Origin: Brachynemurus nebulosus
Taxonomy: Eukaryota; Arthropoda; Insecta; Neuroptera; Myrmeleontidae
Assembly: GCA_035578155.1 (NCBI GenBank)
Contig: JAPWDM010000035.1
Coordinates: 1,471,501-1,535,500, forward strand
Direction of reading: 5' to 3'
Length of the DNA: 64,000 bases
The position numbers and the translations under genes were made by a program. Below are positions 11,110-23,512 of this stretch, one piece after another (the first letter of the stretch is position 1; each line of letters opens with the position of its first letter). Below the pieces are notes generated by a model, which was not told the DNA's origin, ran no database searches, and saw only the letters and a program-made list of their open reading frames with translations.

Positions 11110-11190
11110 CAAAAAATTCATTTATTCATTTGCAGTTCTTAGTGCACACTGCACAGTCGATTCGATCGGAACGTTTATCCAGTTTTCAGT

Positions 11191-11575
11191 TTGTTCAGGA
11201 AGATAAACCAGCCACGTCTTTGTAATGGCACCCGGCTTGCGATAAAGAAATTAATGAACAGCGTCATTGAAGCCACAATTTTGAAAGGGAGTCACAAAGG
11301 GGGGGACGTCTTGATTCCACGCATCCCTATGATTCGGAACGACATGCCATTAAACTTAAACGGTTACAATTTCCAGTGCGGCTTGCATTTGCAATGTCGA
11401 TAAATAAATCGCAAGGTCAATCATTAAGTGTTTGTGGCATAAATCTTGAAAATCCATGTTTTTCACATGGCCAATTTTATGTCGCCTGTTCCCGTGTCGG
11501 AAAACCATCAGCATTATTTATTTACGCGCCAGAAAACAAAACTCATAATGTTGTGTATCAAAAACCATTACAATA
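11191..11575 (+). pseudogene. Helitron Rep/helicase, C-terminal remnant
   Basis: This is the C-terminus of the Pif1-like helicase domain of a Helitron transposase. The first frame (from about 11191) has INQPRLCNGTRLAIKKLMN, then ATILKG and VLIPRIPMI. A one-base shift near 11357 moves to a second frame with RLAFAMSINKSQGQS, then CFSHGQFYVACSRVGKPS and APENKTHNVVYQK, ending at a normal stop. INKSQGQS and the ACSRV block are the late helicase motifs conserved in this family. The Rep (HUH) domain and most of the helicase are missing, so it cannot drive its own transposition. Confidence 0.9.
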
Positions 11576-11720
11576 AAAACTATGTTTTTGAAATAAATAA
11601 TTTTTTTTATATTATTTATTCCAGTTCGAATTGAATATTCATAGCTAAGACAGGACAACGTCTGTCGGGTCAGCTAGTTAATAAAAAATATAAGGCAATA
11701 TTTAAGCAAATTTGCCTTAA

Positions 11721-11849
11721 CTGCGATTCCCGATTCGTTTAGCCTTAGCGATGACCATAAATAAATCTCAAGGTCAAACAATGTCTATTTGCGGTTTAGA
11801 ATTGGAAAATATGTGTTTCTCCCATGGGAAACTATATGTCACCTGTTAG
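11721..11849 (+). pseudogene. Second Helitron helicase fragment, different family
   Basis: One open stretch encodes [17 protein letters not shown], then [16 protein letters not shown] and SHGKLYVTC, followed by a stop. This is the same helicase segment as at 11375-11520 but differs at many residues, so it is a separate element and not a duplication. The stop replaces the position where SRVG usually follows. It lies only 44 bp after the CTAG end of the first Helitron. Confidence 0.85.
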
Positions 11850-12462
11850 CAAAAGACAGGGTAACCAAAAATATTGTGCACAAATTAGTACTTAGATAAT
11901 TTTCAATTTTAATAATTTAAATTAATGGAAACAGTAGTTCGAAATAAATGTTCTCTACTTCATTTATGAAATTTAATTTTTATATCTAATTAATTTATTT
12001 AGTATATTTTGTAAGGGAGTCATTAATTACAAACTGTAGTTAAAGATGATATGAATAAAATGTATATTCAAAAAGTATATGTTGGTTTATACCTAACTAC
12101 AATACTCCGATATTTTAGTTATCACTTTCAAATTATTGGGCATGTTTTGCCGAAGTAAATACTTGAATCAACTAATACAGGACCGTGGAGATTGCATTGC
12201 GGTGCAGGTGCTTTATCGGGTGAATGCAACACAATGAGACACTATACGTGGGGTGCGTTACTATTTCTCGGAAATGTGAACCACGTCGAAACCGACATAC
12301 GGGGACACTGGTAACATTTGCCGGACGTAAGCACTACTTTGAATATTATAGCTACGTGGTGAGTGCGTAGATACTCTAATCCCTGACAAGTGAATTACCT
12401 AGAATATTGCCACGACGTAATACACCTGGGGATGGTAACTCACTGATGACGATGTCCTCGAT
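11850..12462. other. No recognised gene
   Basis: A moderately G+C-richer stretch at 12180-12440 carries several GTGAGTG/ACGTGG-like phrases but no repeat partner or open frame that I can support. Confidence 0.4.
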
Positions 12463-13336
<874 letters not shown>

Positions 13337-13578
13337 TATTTATTTCTTATATACTTATTTATTATTTTTATATTTCTTTAACAAAATAATGCGTCTACAT
13401 TTTGCCGTGGTGTGAATGAATTTAATCTTTTTAAGTACGAGTTTCCTTAGTGTTACTTGCTAAATTCCTCCAGAAAGGATAACTATATAAAACTTTACAT
13501 GATTGGCCAAAGCTAGATGGCGTCATTATAATGAAATATTTTAGGCCAATATTTTGGTGTCATTTTAAAGCATACATG

Positions 13579-14399
13579 TGTAACGAAGCGGGAGGTGCGT
13601 GTGACCCTATTGCACTTGACTCTTCCTAACACTCACCTGCCCGCTTGGTTGTTGGCCCTAGTCGAGCGGTTGCCTAGGATCAACGAGAAGTTGTGGGTTG
13701 GGCATCGAGCCTAGTAGTCGATCTAGGGTCGCACCATATAGATGTACCCTAGGTTGTAGAGGAGGCATGGTGAACAGAGGTAATTCTTAAAAGTAAAATA
13801 ATAAACTTATTTTCTATAAAATTATTAATCTATTTTTACAATAACAAAAATCAGATTATATAAAAACCTATATACAAAATTTAAAAAAATAAAAATAGAA
13901 AATCCCTAAATTACATAAACAACATTTTAGGATGCTTTCAAGACCCCGTAAATTATAACAGGCATACAAAAATTTACCAAGAAACGACTAAAAAAAATAC
14001 AAATACTAATATTTAACATTCTGCTCTAACACTAAATTAATAAAGTATCCTAAATCCCTTAAATTAAACAATTATAAAAAAATAAGGAAAATAAAAACTT
14101 ACATTATACTCCCTTGCAAACCCCTGGATGTTTCATTCTGGCGGACTATCGCCAGCCGCCACTAGGGCGACTGACCTTTATTTCCTCTGTTACTCTACCA
14201 GTATCTCCGGTGACTTTCCTATCGATAACTCCGTTTTTATTATAGAACGTCTTATTTATACGTAATTCACCTGTTCAATTCGCTGAACCAAACAATTTTG
14301 TGACACCGGCATCTTACAAAACGTACGAAACGTTGTTTAAGTTTATTGACATGTATATTAATTTCGCAATGCACGTTTTGCAATATCGGCGGCTCTTCA
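13579..14399 (-). mobile_element. Solo LTR, minus strand
   Basis: Read on the minus strand the segment begins TGAAGAGCCGCCGATATTGC and ends CCCGCTTCGTTACA, so it has the TG...CA limits of an LTR. The 4-bp direct repeat CATG flanks it (13575-13578 and 14400-14403). It contains a TATA-like box, an AATAAA-type signal (GGAAATAAAGG) and a G+C-richer composition than its surroundings. The 4-bp duplication and 821-bp length suit a Ty3/gypsy-type element. No internal retroviral genes are next to it, so it is a recombination product. No gag/pol/env sequence is seen anywhere in the window. Confidence 0.75.
14253..14260 (-). promoter_or_regulatory. TATA-like box of the solo LTR
   Basis: TATAAATA on the minus strand, within CGTATAAATAAGACG about 140 bp into the LTR, where a pol II promoter of an LTR element would lie. 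Confidence 0.4.
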
Positions 14400-14403
14400 C
14401 ATG

Positions 14404-14830
14404 CCCTAAGTAGCGTTGCTAGCCATTTTCTAATCCTTCGTATAACTGGTTAAAATAATTTGTAATTCCTAGAAAGGAATATAATATTAATAAAATTGGT
14501 GACATACTTTCAGACATTCAAACTTTACGTTCACATTACAAACTGTAGGTGATCCCATAATGAGGAGATCATGTACTTATAATAAAGGAGATTGCGTTTT
14601 CGTTTGAGAAGACCAACTTCTATATCAAATAATTATACGTACATGACAAATGATGTCACATACTTAATAAATATACTAAGTATAAGTAGAGTAAGTAATG
14701 CTTTTACTATAGAAAATTAGTAGGTACTCACTAAATTTAATAAATGCTTACTTGGGCCACACACGCCTATTCTCAATCCCGTGATAAGAAAAATGGTAAG
14801 AAAAAATTAATTCAATCAATTATAACTATT
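14404..14830. other. No recognised gene
   Basis: A+T-rich sequence. GGGCCACACACGCC at 14754 repeats the start of the Helitron-like hairpin at 14831 but nothing else stands out. Confidence 0.4.
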
Positions 14831-14855
14831 GGGCCACAGCAACGCTAGTCAGCTA

Positions 14856-14856
<1 letters not shown>
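14831..14856 (+). mobile_element. Degenerate Helitron 3' end
   Basis: GGGCCACAGCAACGC followed by GTCAGCTAG and then T. The CTAG^T end and the GGGCCACAGCAACG half-hairpin are typical of Helitron 3' ends, but the second half of the hairpin is missing. An (AT)n tract starts exactly at the T after CTAG. Confidence 0.5.

Positions 14857-14946
<90 letters not shown>
14857..14946. repeat. (AT)n microsatellite
   Basis: Uninterrupted TA run directly after the Helitron-like CTAG. Confidence 0.95.
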
Positions 14947-14948
<2 letters not shown>

Positions 14949-15777
14949 TGATAAAAATATAATAAAAACTTTGATATTTCAGACTGAGTAGGAGCAAGTA
15001 GTGCATTACGCACCAAAGAACTAAAGTATAACTTCTAGTCCCGAGGAGTGTGCAATATCGCACCATTAGTTCAATAGGGTGATATGTGCAAATTTTTAAT
15101 TTTGAGATATTTGAAAATAAAGATTTTAAAAATTCATATAAATGAACCTAGTGCATGAAATTTTTTGAAAATTTAGCAATTTATTCTTACACTCGCTCTT
15201 TACTTATTACAATAATTAAATTTTCTTTAGTTCAATTAGGAAAATTTTTTTTGAAGTTATAACCGCGAAAATCAATAGCATAACAAAAAGAAAATTGATT
15301 ATATAGTGAGAGCAATGTGGTTACAAAGGCATTTGTAACTTCTATGCAACCATTTTCTTCGTATAAGGAATTACTTTTAAAATTTTTGGAAACATATGAT
15401 ATGTAAAAAAAGGAAATGTGGAAGTGGTGTTTATTTTTCAAAAGTTAAATTATCAACTTAATGTGGCAAAATATATGTATACATATATATTCTCACATTT
15501 TATTTAAAAATTAAATAGTTTTTCTTGAAAATATAACATGCTCATATTTCTTTATTTTTTATTTCATTTTATTTTTTAAGTTTTATTGTAAATAAGCTTA
15601 ACTTAAATGAAACAGAAATATAAGTGCTTTGCGCTTTTTTTATTTAATAGTTACAAATAGTTTTTCTTGATTATTGAAATTGTTAAAAATAGGTAATTTA
15701 TAATTTTTGCTGAATTGCTTTCAAAAGCTTCCTTAGGCTAGTCTTCAAATCCAGAGGAAAATCTTCAGCCTTGTAAT

Positions 15778-16464
15778 CAGAGCCGGATTTACATAAGGGC
15801 ACTTGGGGCACGTGTCTTGGGGCAAGAGCCTCCACACAATAGGGGCCTCCACAAAATTGATAATAAATCTTTTAAGGGGAAAAAGTTAAGTAAAGGCACA
15901 TTTTTTCAAGTGTTTTAAAATAAAAATGGGGAAGTTTATTGAATTGATATAAAACCTAGCTTAAAATACAGAGTATAGGTCTCAGCAAATTTTTTTAGAT
16001 AGAAATATTTAAAAATGACGTTGCTACAGCTGCGGGAAGTTGGAACCTTAGTTTTGCGTCGCGTCGTGCAGTCTACGGGACTCAAATCTTAATTAAAATC
16101 AAAAAATAAAATGTCCATCGTTCAAATTTATAAAAACCATTTGTATAACGAAAAAAAAAGAAAACCATAATCAGAATCATTTTGAAAAAAAAATCGCTTA
16201 TCGGTATTTTTTTTATAAATATTCGGTAAAAAACAATGTTTATAATTTTTAAAAACTATAAACGTCTTGCAATTTACGTAACTTTTTCTTCTTAAAAGAG
16301 TAGAATAGAAGAAAATAGAAAGGATAAGCGCTTTTTTGTTTTTTTGTTCGTAAACCCAGTTTTTCGGGGAAATTTGAAAAATTTTGGAAATTTCCTTACT
16401 GCTTTAAAAGGGGTCTCCACATGAAAAGTGCCCCGGGGCCTCCACAAAGGTAAATCCGGCCCTG
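15778..16464. mobile_element. hAT-like non-autonomous element
   Basis: The left end CAGAGCCGGATTTACATAAG and right end GTAAATCCGGCCCTG are inverted repeats, extending inward with GGGCAC/GTGCCC blocks. Flanking 8-bp repeats CTTGTAAT (15770-15777) and CTTCTAAT (16465-16472) differ at one base, as expected for an older insertion. No transposase frame in the 687-bp interior. Confidence 0.85.
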
Positions 16465-17454
16465 CTTCTAATAAAATTTAACCCCCTAATCCAAAATATT
16501 TTATATGGTGATTCTGTTAGGTTTTTTCCTAAATCTAGTAATAACTTATACTACTTATACACAATACAAAATATATTTAAATATAAAATTTAATTATAAC
16601 TATAGGTATAGTTTTTCAATATTTAAATGAGATGACTTTTCAAGTACGGCAATAATCAGCAGTATTGTTCGCAGCATGTTACCTACTTATCTATATGAAT
16701 GCAAAAAGGAACCGTCGCTTGTAAAACAGGTAATAAATTTAAATACAATTGGAGTGAACATAGGGTGGTATTTGTTGTAAGCAATAAAATAATTTAACAT
16801 CTTGAAAGTTTATGGTCACTAATAACACCCTCTCGAAAAGTCATCCCAAAAATTGTTGGAAAAGGTATACAATAAAATACATAATAACAATACAAAAATG
16901 AAGAGTTATTCCTGTTAAAACAAGTATGGTACATACGTATGCAACAGCTTTACTGTTTATCTGGCATAATACCTTTATGGTACCTACTACAGAAATAATA
17001 TGATATACATGAGAAGAAATCGTAGCCTAACTTAATAACAAAAATAAAAATATTGCTACCTATGTATGTATGATAAGGATACCTATATATTATTCAAACA
17101 TAAAATGAATTTTATTTTTAGTTATCGGTGGATATAACAACAAACGTTTCTTAATTGATCTTGAAATTTTATTGCACTGTATCTATATTCACCAATTCAA
17201 TGAAGTGATATTAACTAATATGACTTTATTTTACAAACTAATGTTAGAAAAAGGTCAAAAATTAGTAAAATATTGTCAGATATGTCCTAATTGTCTTAAC
17301 AAGATTTAAATGGGGGAAAAAATTCCATAAAGTTATAACTGTTAAAAGTTATCATATTTTTGTTATTTATTAACATTTATTTATACTTGTGGGTTAGGAT
17401 AGTGTAGCAAAATATGCTTAATCCCAATATACTCTTAACCCGAAAAAGATATTT
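16465..17454. other. No recognised gene
   Basis: A+T-rich interior of the possible 15055-17492 element; no motif, frame or array seen. Confidence 0.4.
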
Positions 17455-17548
17455 TTGCATATATCACCCTATTGAACTAATGGTGCGATATGTAATCTTG
17501 AATGTTTGTTCAAAAAAGAAATTGTACCTCTAGTTAATAAAATCACTA

Positions 17549-18097
17549 ACAAGGAAAAAGCAAGAAGTCGATAAATCGAAAAAAACTAAAATTTTGTCAG
17601 TATGTAGAGGATGACTACCTATTAACATAAAAAATATCAGTTGCGGCTAAAAAGCGTCTTTTAAGGAATGAAACACCCCCTCAAAGCTAGAACTCAAAAA
17701 TTCAAAAATCAATGCAATTTTGTTTATACGTATCTTACAGAGTTCTAGTAAAAATATAACATTATTTTTGGCATTTCCACATTTTTAAGGAGTGAAACTA
17801 CCCAATCAAGCGTGTACCTAAAAATTTAAAAATTGGTGAATTTTTGTTTGAGGGGTGGTTTCACTCCTTAAGAATGTGTAGATGCAAAAAATAATGTTAT
17901 ATTTGTTATTAGAACTCTAAGGTATGTATAAACAAAATTTCATCGATTTTTAAATTTTTAAGTTGCAACTTAAAGGGGGAGTTTCGTCCCTTAAAATATT
18001 TCTTAGCAGCAACTGATATTTTTTATGTGATTAGGTAAGTCACCCTCTATATACCGAATTTCCGACTTTTTACCGTTTCCTTGTGAGAAAAAAAATT
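17549..18097. mobile_element. 550-bp foldback element
   Basis: The two halves are inverted copies around about 17827. Left: AACAAGGAAAAAGCAAGAAG, CATAAAAAATATCAGTTGC, TTAAGGAATGAAAC, TATAACATTATTTTT, TTAAGGAGTGAAAC. The right half carries the complements in reverse order. Arms are about 270 bp with mismatches and almost no loop. It fits a MITE or inverted duplication. A transcript through it would form a long double-stranded hairpin. Confidence 0.8.
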
Positions 18098-19284
18098 ATT
18101 TAAAATTTCCGTTTTTTTGGTCGAAAAATAGGAACTCCCCTTGAGGAACATGAGATAAAATTATAGAAATTTAAGTATTACCGGTAGTTTTGAATCATAA
18201 ACTAATTTTTAAAAGCTTTAAAAGAAAGATTCCCATAAAAGAAATATAAACTTGTATAATAGCTCGAAAACTAAAGGAACTATGAAGCTCCTGGCTATAG
18301 CAATCGATTGCTCTCAGCGGTATCTGCATCTGTTTCGCAACAATTTTTTTATTAAGTTAATATTTTAACTGGAATAATAATGGTACATCTCAAAAAACTC
18401 TTGTGATCTTTCAGAAAAAAATTTCCACTGTATTTGTTAATTACTAGTTAGAAATTAAATTAAATATTAATTAACACAATATTTTAAAATTTGAAATATT
18501 TAAATAAATTGTATTGCTTAGAAAAAAGGGAATGCTCTCTTCAATGTCAAATAAAAATGTAGAGCTTAATTTCATAATACAATTTGTCTTAAGATTTTTG
18601 AACATGAGCGGTTGGCAGCATCGTATTCCTTTAATAAGTTAATCAGTATGTCTAACTTTTAAATAATTTCTTTTTTGTTAAAATAAAATAAAAAAAGGTT
18701 TTAATCCTCTGGATAGAGCGCATTTTATATGACTTTTCCGAAGACCAAATTTGTTATTTTGTACATCATTTATAACATTTATAGTTGCGTTATTATTATA
18801 ATTGGTTTATTATTTTTGGAATATGAACACTATATTTCCTTCTCTGTTTTGCAGAATAAAAAAAATGTGTAAAATAGAGAAAGCAATATGGTGAGCATAT
18901 TCCAAACATAATAAGCAAATTATACGAGATGCATTTTATATGAATGTATAAGTATACCATAAAGTTTATCTAAACATTTCAGATACCCAGGCTCTATGCA
19001 ACAAAAACAAAGAACAAAGTAGCGTGTTGAATAATGATAGGTATACTAACAATATTGTTACATAATATAATAGTAATGAACTACTTTCTCATATGTATGA
19101 TGTTCTTTGTTCGTTGCATTAATTTGTATAAATCCGAAATGGTTCCTTGAATCAGTCTGTATGTGCGAGATAATATATTCAGGGCTCTATGAGCAAATTT
19201 GGCTGGTGGTTACTGGTGATTGACAATGCAGCTAAAGGGTTAAATAAAGATGGTTCATGTCAAGTACGCCCATCTGATGATTTG
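18098..19284. other. No recognised gene
   Basis: A+T-rich sequence with no terminus, array or credible frame seen. Confidence 0.4.
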
Positions 19285-19532
19285 TAAAGAGTAGGGGGGC
19301 TAAAACTGGGGGTAAGGAGTATTTTTAATATTTTGGATGACGATCGGCGATTTAATGGCCATAAAAAGTTCGAATTTCGACCATGTTGTAAAACTTTATC
19401 CTGTTGCTAAAATACTAAGCTACGTTAAAGAAAAACGCTTAACTACCATTACACTTATATATTTTAACGTTTCTCTAACAGCTACGGGGGGGCCTCCCTC
19501 CCTTGCCCCCGAGTAGGGGCGCCCTTGGTTTA
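19285..19532. mobile_element. Possible hAT-like remnant
   Basis: The right side ends in a G+C-rich block (CTCCCTTGCCCCCGAGTAGG, then GGCGCCCTTGG) of the type seen at hAT non-autonomous termini. The left side begins with GGGGGGCTAAAACTGGGGG. The two are not a clean inverted repeat and no target duplication was found. Confidence 0.3.
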
Positions 19533-20925
19533 TGAGGTGTTTGTTTACAAATTATGTCCGAAATCCCTCATCTTACAAAATTTTTTTCTCATTTTTAACA
19601 CTTGACGAGTTTGAGCATTAGCCAGAACATCTGTCAGAACAAAGGTCGTTCACGATCAGCAATGACCTATGTATGCGATGTATGCGATGTACTGTGTGAT
19701 GATTTCTGTAAACATTAATAGACGAATAATACATAAAATATAATTTTACATTATTACTTTTTACTTTTTTTTACTTTTTTTTGCAATGTTTTGTTTTTGT
19801 ACACAAAAATAGGGCACTAAATTTCTTATTAAAAGAGCATTAATCCAAGCACAAGAATAGATTACAATTCCTAACTATGTATTTTATTTGATATAATATA
19901 TTAATTTATACTTGAAAATTTAAAGCCGTGTGTGCAACCGAATCTGCTATCGGTGATTTGTAATCAAAGTATTTAATTGTTTGTGTTTTTTATATTTTTT
20001 TATCAGTTTATTGTTACTACCTATATTTTATTTTAGGATTTTTTATTAAAAATGTGTATGTTTACACATGCCGAAGTATTTCCTGAATTTATTTATATAA
20101 AGTTTGTTTTATTTGATTCTGTAAAAATATTGTCGGTGGAAAGTTGACTGTGTAGACGCACGGAACGTAGGTATAGTGTTAATCTCACATGTACTATCGT
20201 ATTGAGACTAAAAAAAGCTTGAAGACTGTGGTACGGAGTAAGGAGGGTGTTCTGCATATTTAACTATAGTAGATTATATATCTATGTATTTAATACTATT
20301 CGGAGCTATTCTACAATATTTTGAATTGCTTATAGTATTTTAAATTGCTTAGTTTTATCAAAAAATTATACGACAATTTTATTTAAATTGACTTATTTGC
20401 AGGTATGTATAAAATAATTATCAATAAATTAAATAATATAATAGTATTTTGTTAAAAAGTCACTGGTTAACTATAGAGATATAAATCTGCTAATTTATTT
20501 TAGAAAGAGAAGAGTAATAATAAAAAGAGACAAATCAAAGGGGTGGCCATGATATTTTTTTAGTCTCAACACGACTGTACATATCTCACAAATTAAGAAG
20601 CTTGAGATGAATTTTATTGTTTACATAATATTATGTTGTATTTTCAATAAATTATGATATTAATTTAGGTAAATTTTCATCGAGATCAGATAAAAAGTAG
20701 TTTTTTTTACAGTTACCTCTATTAACAATATAAAAAGCTTGATGTTAATTATTAGCGTTTTTTAAATAATTAATTATGTACAAAGATTTTACTCTTTTAT
20801 CTAAATATATTTTCATATAAAGTAGCCTATGTCCTTCTATATCTTTCTGAATACTACTACGCAACAATCTCAAATCAACTTGTTAAGGGTTTTTTTTACA
20901 AGTGATGTGTTAAAAAACACGGCTA
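19533..20925. other. No recognised gene
   Basis: A+T-rich; no terminus or array. TATGCGATGTATGCGATGTA at 19672 is a small local duplication. Confidence 0.4.
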
Positions 20926-21078
20926 AATATTTTTATTTTTGTATTATGACTCAAATGGCGATACATAGATATTAGATTTTTATATAAATTTTTTATTATT
21001 TTTTATAGATTTCATATAAAAATCTAATAATTATGTATGTATCGCCATTTGAGTCACAATACAAAAATAAAAATATTC
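20926..21078. mobile_element. 150-bp hairpin MITE
   Basis: The left arm AATATTTTTATTTTTGTATT, then GACTCAAATGGCGATACATA, GATTTTTATATAAA is mirrored on the right with few differences around a short A+T loop near 21000. Arms are about 65-70 bp. It lies 37 bp before Helentron-like B. Confidence 0.8.
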
Positions 21079-21239
21079 AATAGGTAAAGTTAGTGGGTTT
21101 TACGGTAACTATTTTTAGCGAATTTCCAAAACTGGAAATTCAGCTTTTACGCCAGGTGTCATGGTGCGACCTAAGCCCGGGACCATATCAGAAATATGTT
21201 TTGAGGTCCCTAGAATACGAAAATGATATTCACTAAAAT

Positions 21240-21240
21240 T

Positions 21241-21271
<31 letters not shown>

Positions 21272-21272
21272 G
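21240..21272. repeat. Short (AT)n tract in Helentron-like B
   Basis: Interrupted AT run with TACATA and ending TGTATCC; the shortest version of this tract among the copies. Confidence 0.85.
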
Positions 21273-22199
21273 TATCCGCGCGATAACTCTCGAACGAAAC
21301 GTCTAACGCTTATGAAATTTTGTGTGCGGACTGGATTCTGAATTGGCTTGGCTAAGTTCGTTAGCCAGACACGTCGGATGCCCAGAAGTAGGTTTTCTGG
21401 CCATTTTTTATCATTCGATCCTATCATAAGGCAGTTCGATTTTTACATCGTTGAAAAGGAAAAAAAAATTATGAAGAAAATATTCTTATAATTTTCTTTC
21501 TATTTTAAGTATTTTTCGAGAAAATGTAAATTTTCACTTTTATTCTTTCTTTGTTAGTCTAATAAGTAATTTATATTTATATCTCAGTTTTTTATAAAGT
21601 ATAAAAATATTTCACTTTTTTATTAAAGAATTTTGTGAGAACAAGTGAAAACTATTCACATATATGTGATATAACACACATACATGTATAGAGTTTTGTT
21701 TCTCATTTATTGCATTATAATTAGCATGGTTCTATCCCATGTTAAAAAATGTAAATTAAACAGATTTTCTAAGTTAATGTAATGAAGAATTTTTTTTTTT
21801 TTATTGAATTTTTAAGTAAACAAGAAATTGAAGATTATGTTATGATATAAATATTATTAAATATAAAACAAAACAAAATATGTACAATGTACATATGTAT
21901 GTACAAAAAATTTTTTGAATCGATTTTGAAAATTTTTCCACTAATAATTAATAATGTTAAAAAATTAAACCATTTCAAATGGATTTAAGGTATTTTATGT
22001 GAGGTCAAGGTTTTCGGGACCTAAAAAGGCCAGAAATTAATTAACCAATCGATTTTAAAAAATTTTTCACAGTTAGTAAGTTAAAGTATTTGAATTAATT
22101 AATTAAATGATGTCCGCAAGAAGCTTACGGACTGCCATAAGTTATATGAGATCCTTAGAACCCTTTTCTTACTGTTAGAGTACTAGACTTGTATGAGTT

Positions 22200-23420
22200 T
22201 CGCCAGGATTTACTGATCCCATAATTGTAAAAAATAAACTAAACGACCAATTTTAAAAATTTCTTCACTGTTACAGAGCTAAACTATTTTAGATAGATTT
22301 AGAATACATTATGTAAGGTCCGTCAGGGTCCACAGGACCCAAAAGTGTCAAAAATAAACTAACTGACCGATTTTGAAAATTTTTTCACTGTTACAGAGCT
22401 AAACTATTTTAGATAAATATCGATTACGTTATGTAAGGTCCGCCTGGGTCCATAGGACCCAAAAGTGTCAAAAATAAACTGCCTGATCGACTTTGAAAAT
22501 TTTTTCACTGTTACAGAGCTAAACTGTTTTAGATAAATATAGATTCCGTTATGTAAGGTCTGCCAGGGTCCATAGGATCCAGAAGTGTCAAAAATAAACT
22601 AACTGACCGATTTTGAAAATTTTTTCACTGTTACAGAGCTAAACTATTTTAGATAAATATAAATTACGTTATGTAAGGTCCACCAAGGTCCATAGAACCC
22701 AAAAGTGTCAAAAATAAACTAACTGACCGATTTTGAAAATTTTTTCACTGTTAGAGAGCTAAACTATTTTAGATAAGTATAGATTACGTTATGTAAGGTC
22801 TGCCAGGGTCCATAGGATCCAGAAGTGTCAAAAATAAACTAACTGACCGATTTTGAAAATTTTTTCACTGTTACAGAGCTAAACTATTTTAGATAAATAT
22901 AGATTACGTTATGTAAGGTCTGCCAGGGTCCATGAAATCCAAAAGTGTCAAAAATAAACTAACCGACCGATTTTGAAAATTTTTTCACTGTTGGGGAACT
23001 AACTATTTTAGATAGACATACATTACGTTATTTAGGGTCCGCCAGGGTCCATGGGACCCAATAGTGGTAAAAATAAACTAACCGACCGATTTTGAAAATT
23101 TTTTCACTGTTACAGAGCTAAACTATTTTAGATAAATATAGATTACGTTATGTAAAGTCTGCCAGGGTCCATCGGATCCAAAAGCGTCAAAAATAAACTA
23201 GCCGACCGATTTTGAAAATTTTTTCACTGTTGGGGAGCTAAGCTATTTTAGATACATATAGATTACGTTATGTAAGGTCTGAAGTGTCAGTAGGACCTAA
23301 AAGTGTCAAAAATAAAATAACTGACCGATTTTGAAACCTTTTTACTATTACCGAGGTAAACTATTTTAGATAGGTACAGGTTGTGTTATCTGAGATCCAC
23401 AACTGTCCTGCGGATGCAAA
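22200..23420 (+). repeat. 120-bp minisatellite array in Helentron-like B
   Basis: Around ten head-to-tail units at a period of exactly 120 bp (one 119). Each has ACCGATTTTGAAAATTTTTT, CACTGTTACAGAGCTAAACT, ATTTTAGATAAATATAGATT, ACGTTATGTAAGGTC and GCCAGGGTCCATAGGAYCC. Inner units differ by only a few bases, outer ones more, as expected for tandem expansion by unequal exchange. Decayed units continue on both sides (21960-22200 and 23560-23810). Confidence 0.9.
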
Positions 23421-23448
23421 TGCGGCGTAGAATGCTACACAACGGGTT

Positions 23449-23452
<4 letters not shown>

Positions 23453-23512
<60 letters not shown>
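23453..23512. repeat. (AT)n tract in the 3' part of Helentron-like B
   Basis: Uninterrupted AT run. The same flank (TTACATAAATTCCGCCTAGA on one side) borders the AT run of copy F at 61072. Confidence 0.95.

Larger units (their letters stand above)
10312..11677 (+). mobile_element. Decayed Helitron with both ends and A^T target
   Basis: The 5' end TC follows an A (10311) and runs into an (AT)n tract and AATCCCTATCTCCCTTGCTC, then CCATAACTTGAGAACG, typical of insect Helitron left ends. The 3' end is a short hairpin region (GACAACGTCTGTC) followed by GGGTCAGCTAG, ending in CTAG before a T (11678). Insertion between A and T with TC...CTAG termini is the Helitron signature. The interior is reduced to the C-terminal helicase coding remnant and a nested MITE, so it is a non-autonomous 1.37-kb derivative. 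Confidence 0.8.
15055..17492. mobile_element. Candidate 2.4-kb TIR element containing a nested hAT
   Basis: The ends carry a ~37-bp near-perfect inverted repeat: TATCGCACCATTAGTTCAAT then AGGGTGATATGTGCAAA at 15056-15093, and its complement ending ATTGAACTAATGGTGCGATA at 17455-17491. No coding region is recognised inside. No clear target duplication was found, so this could also be two independent copies of one small repeat in opposite orientation. The hAT-like element at 15778-16464 lies inside. Confidence 0.45.

Noticed and set aside
13579..14399. Endogenous retrovirus genes next to the LTR
   Set aside because: No gag, protease, RT, integrase or envelope motif lies on either side; it is a solo LTR.
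22200..23420. Regular direct repeats that might suggest a CRISPR array
   Set aside because: Units are 120 bp head to tail without spacers, in a eukaryotic setting and inside a mobile element.
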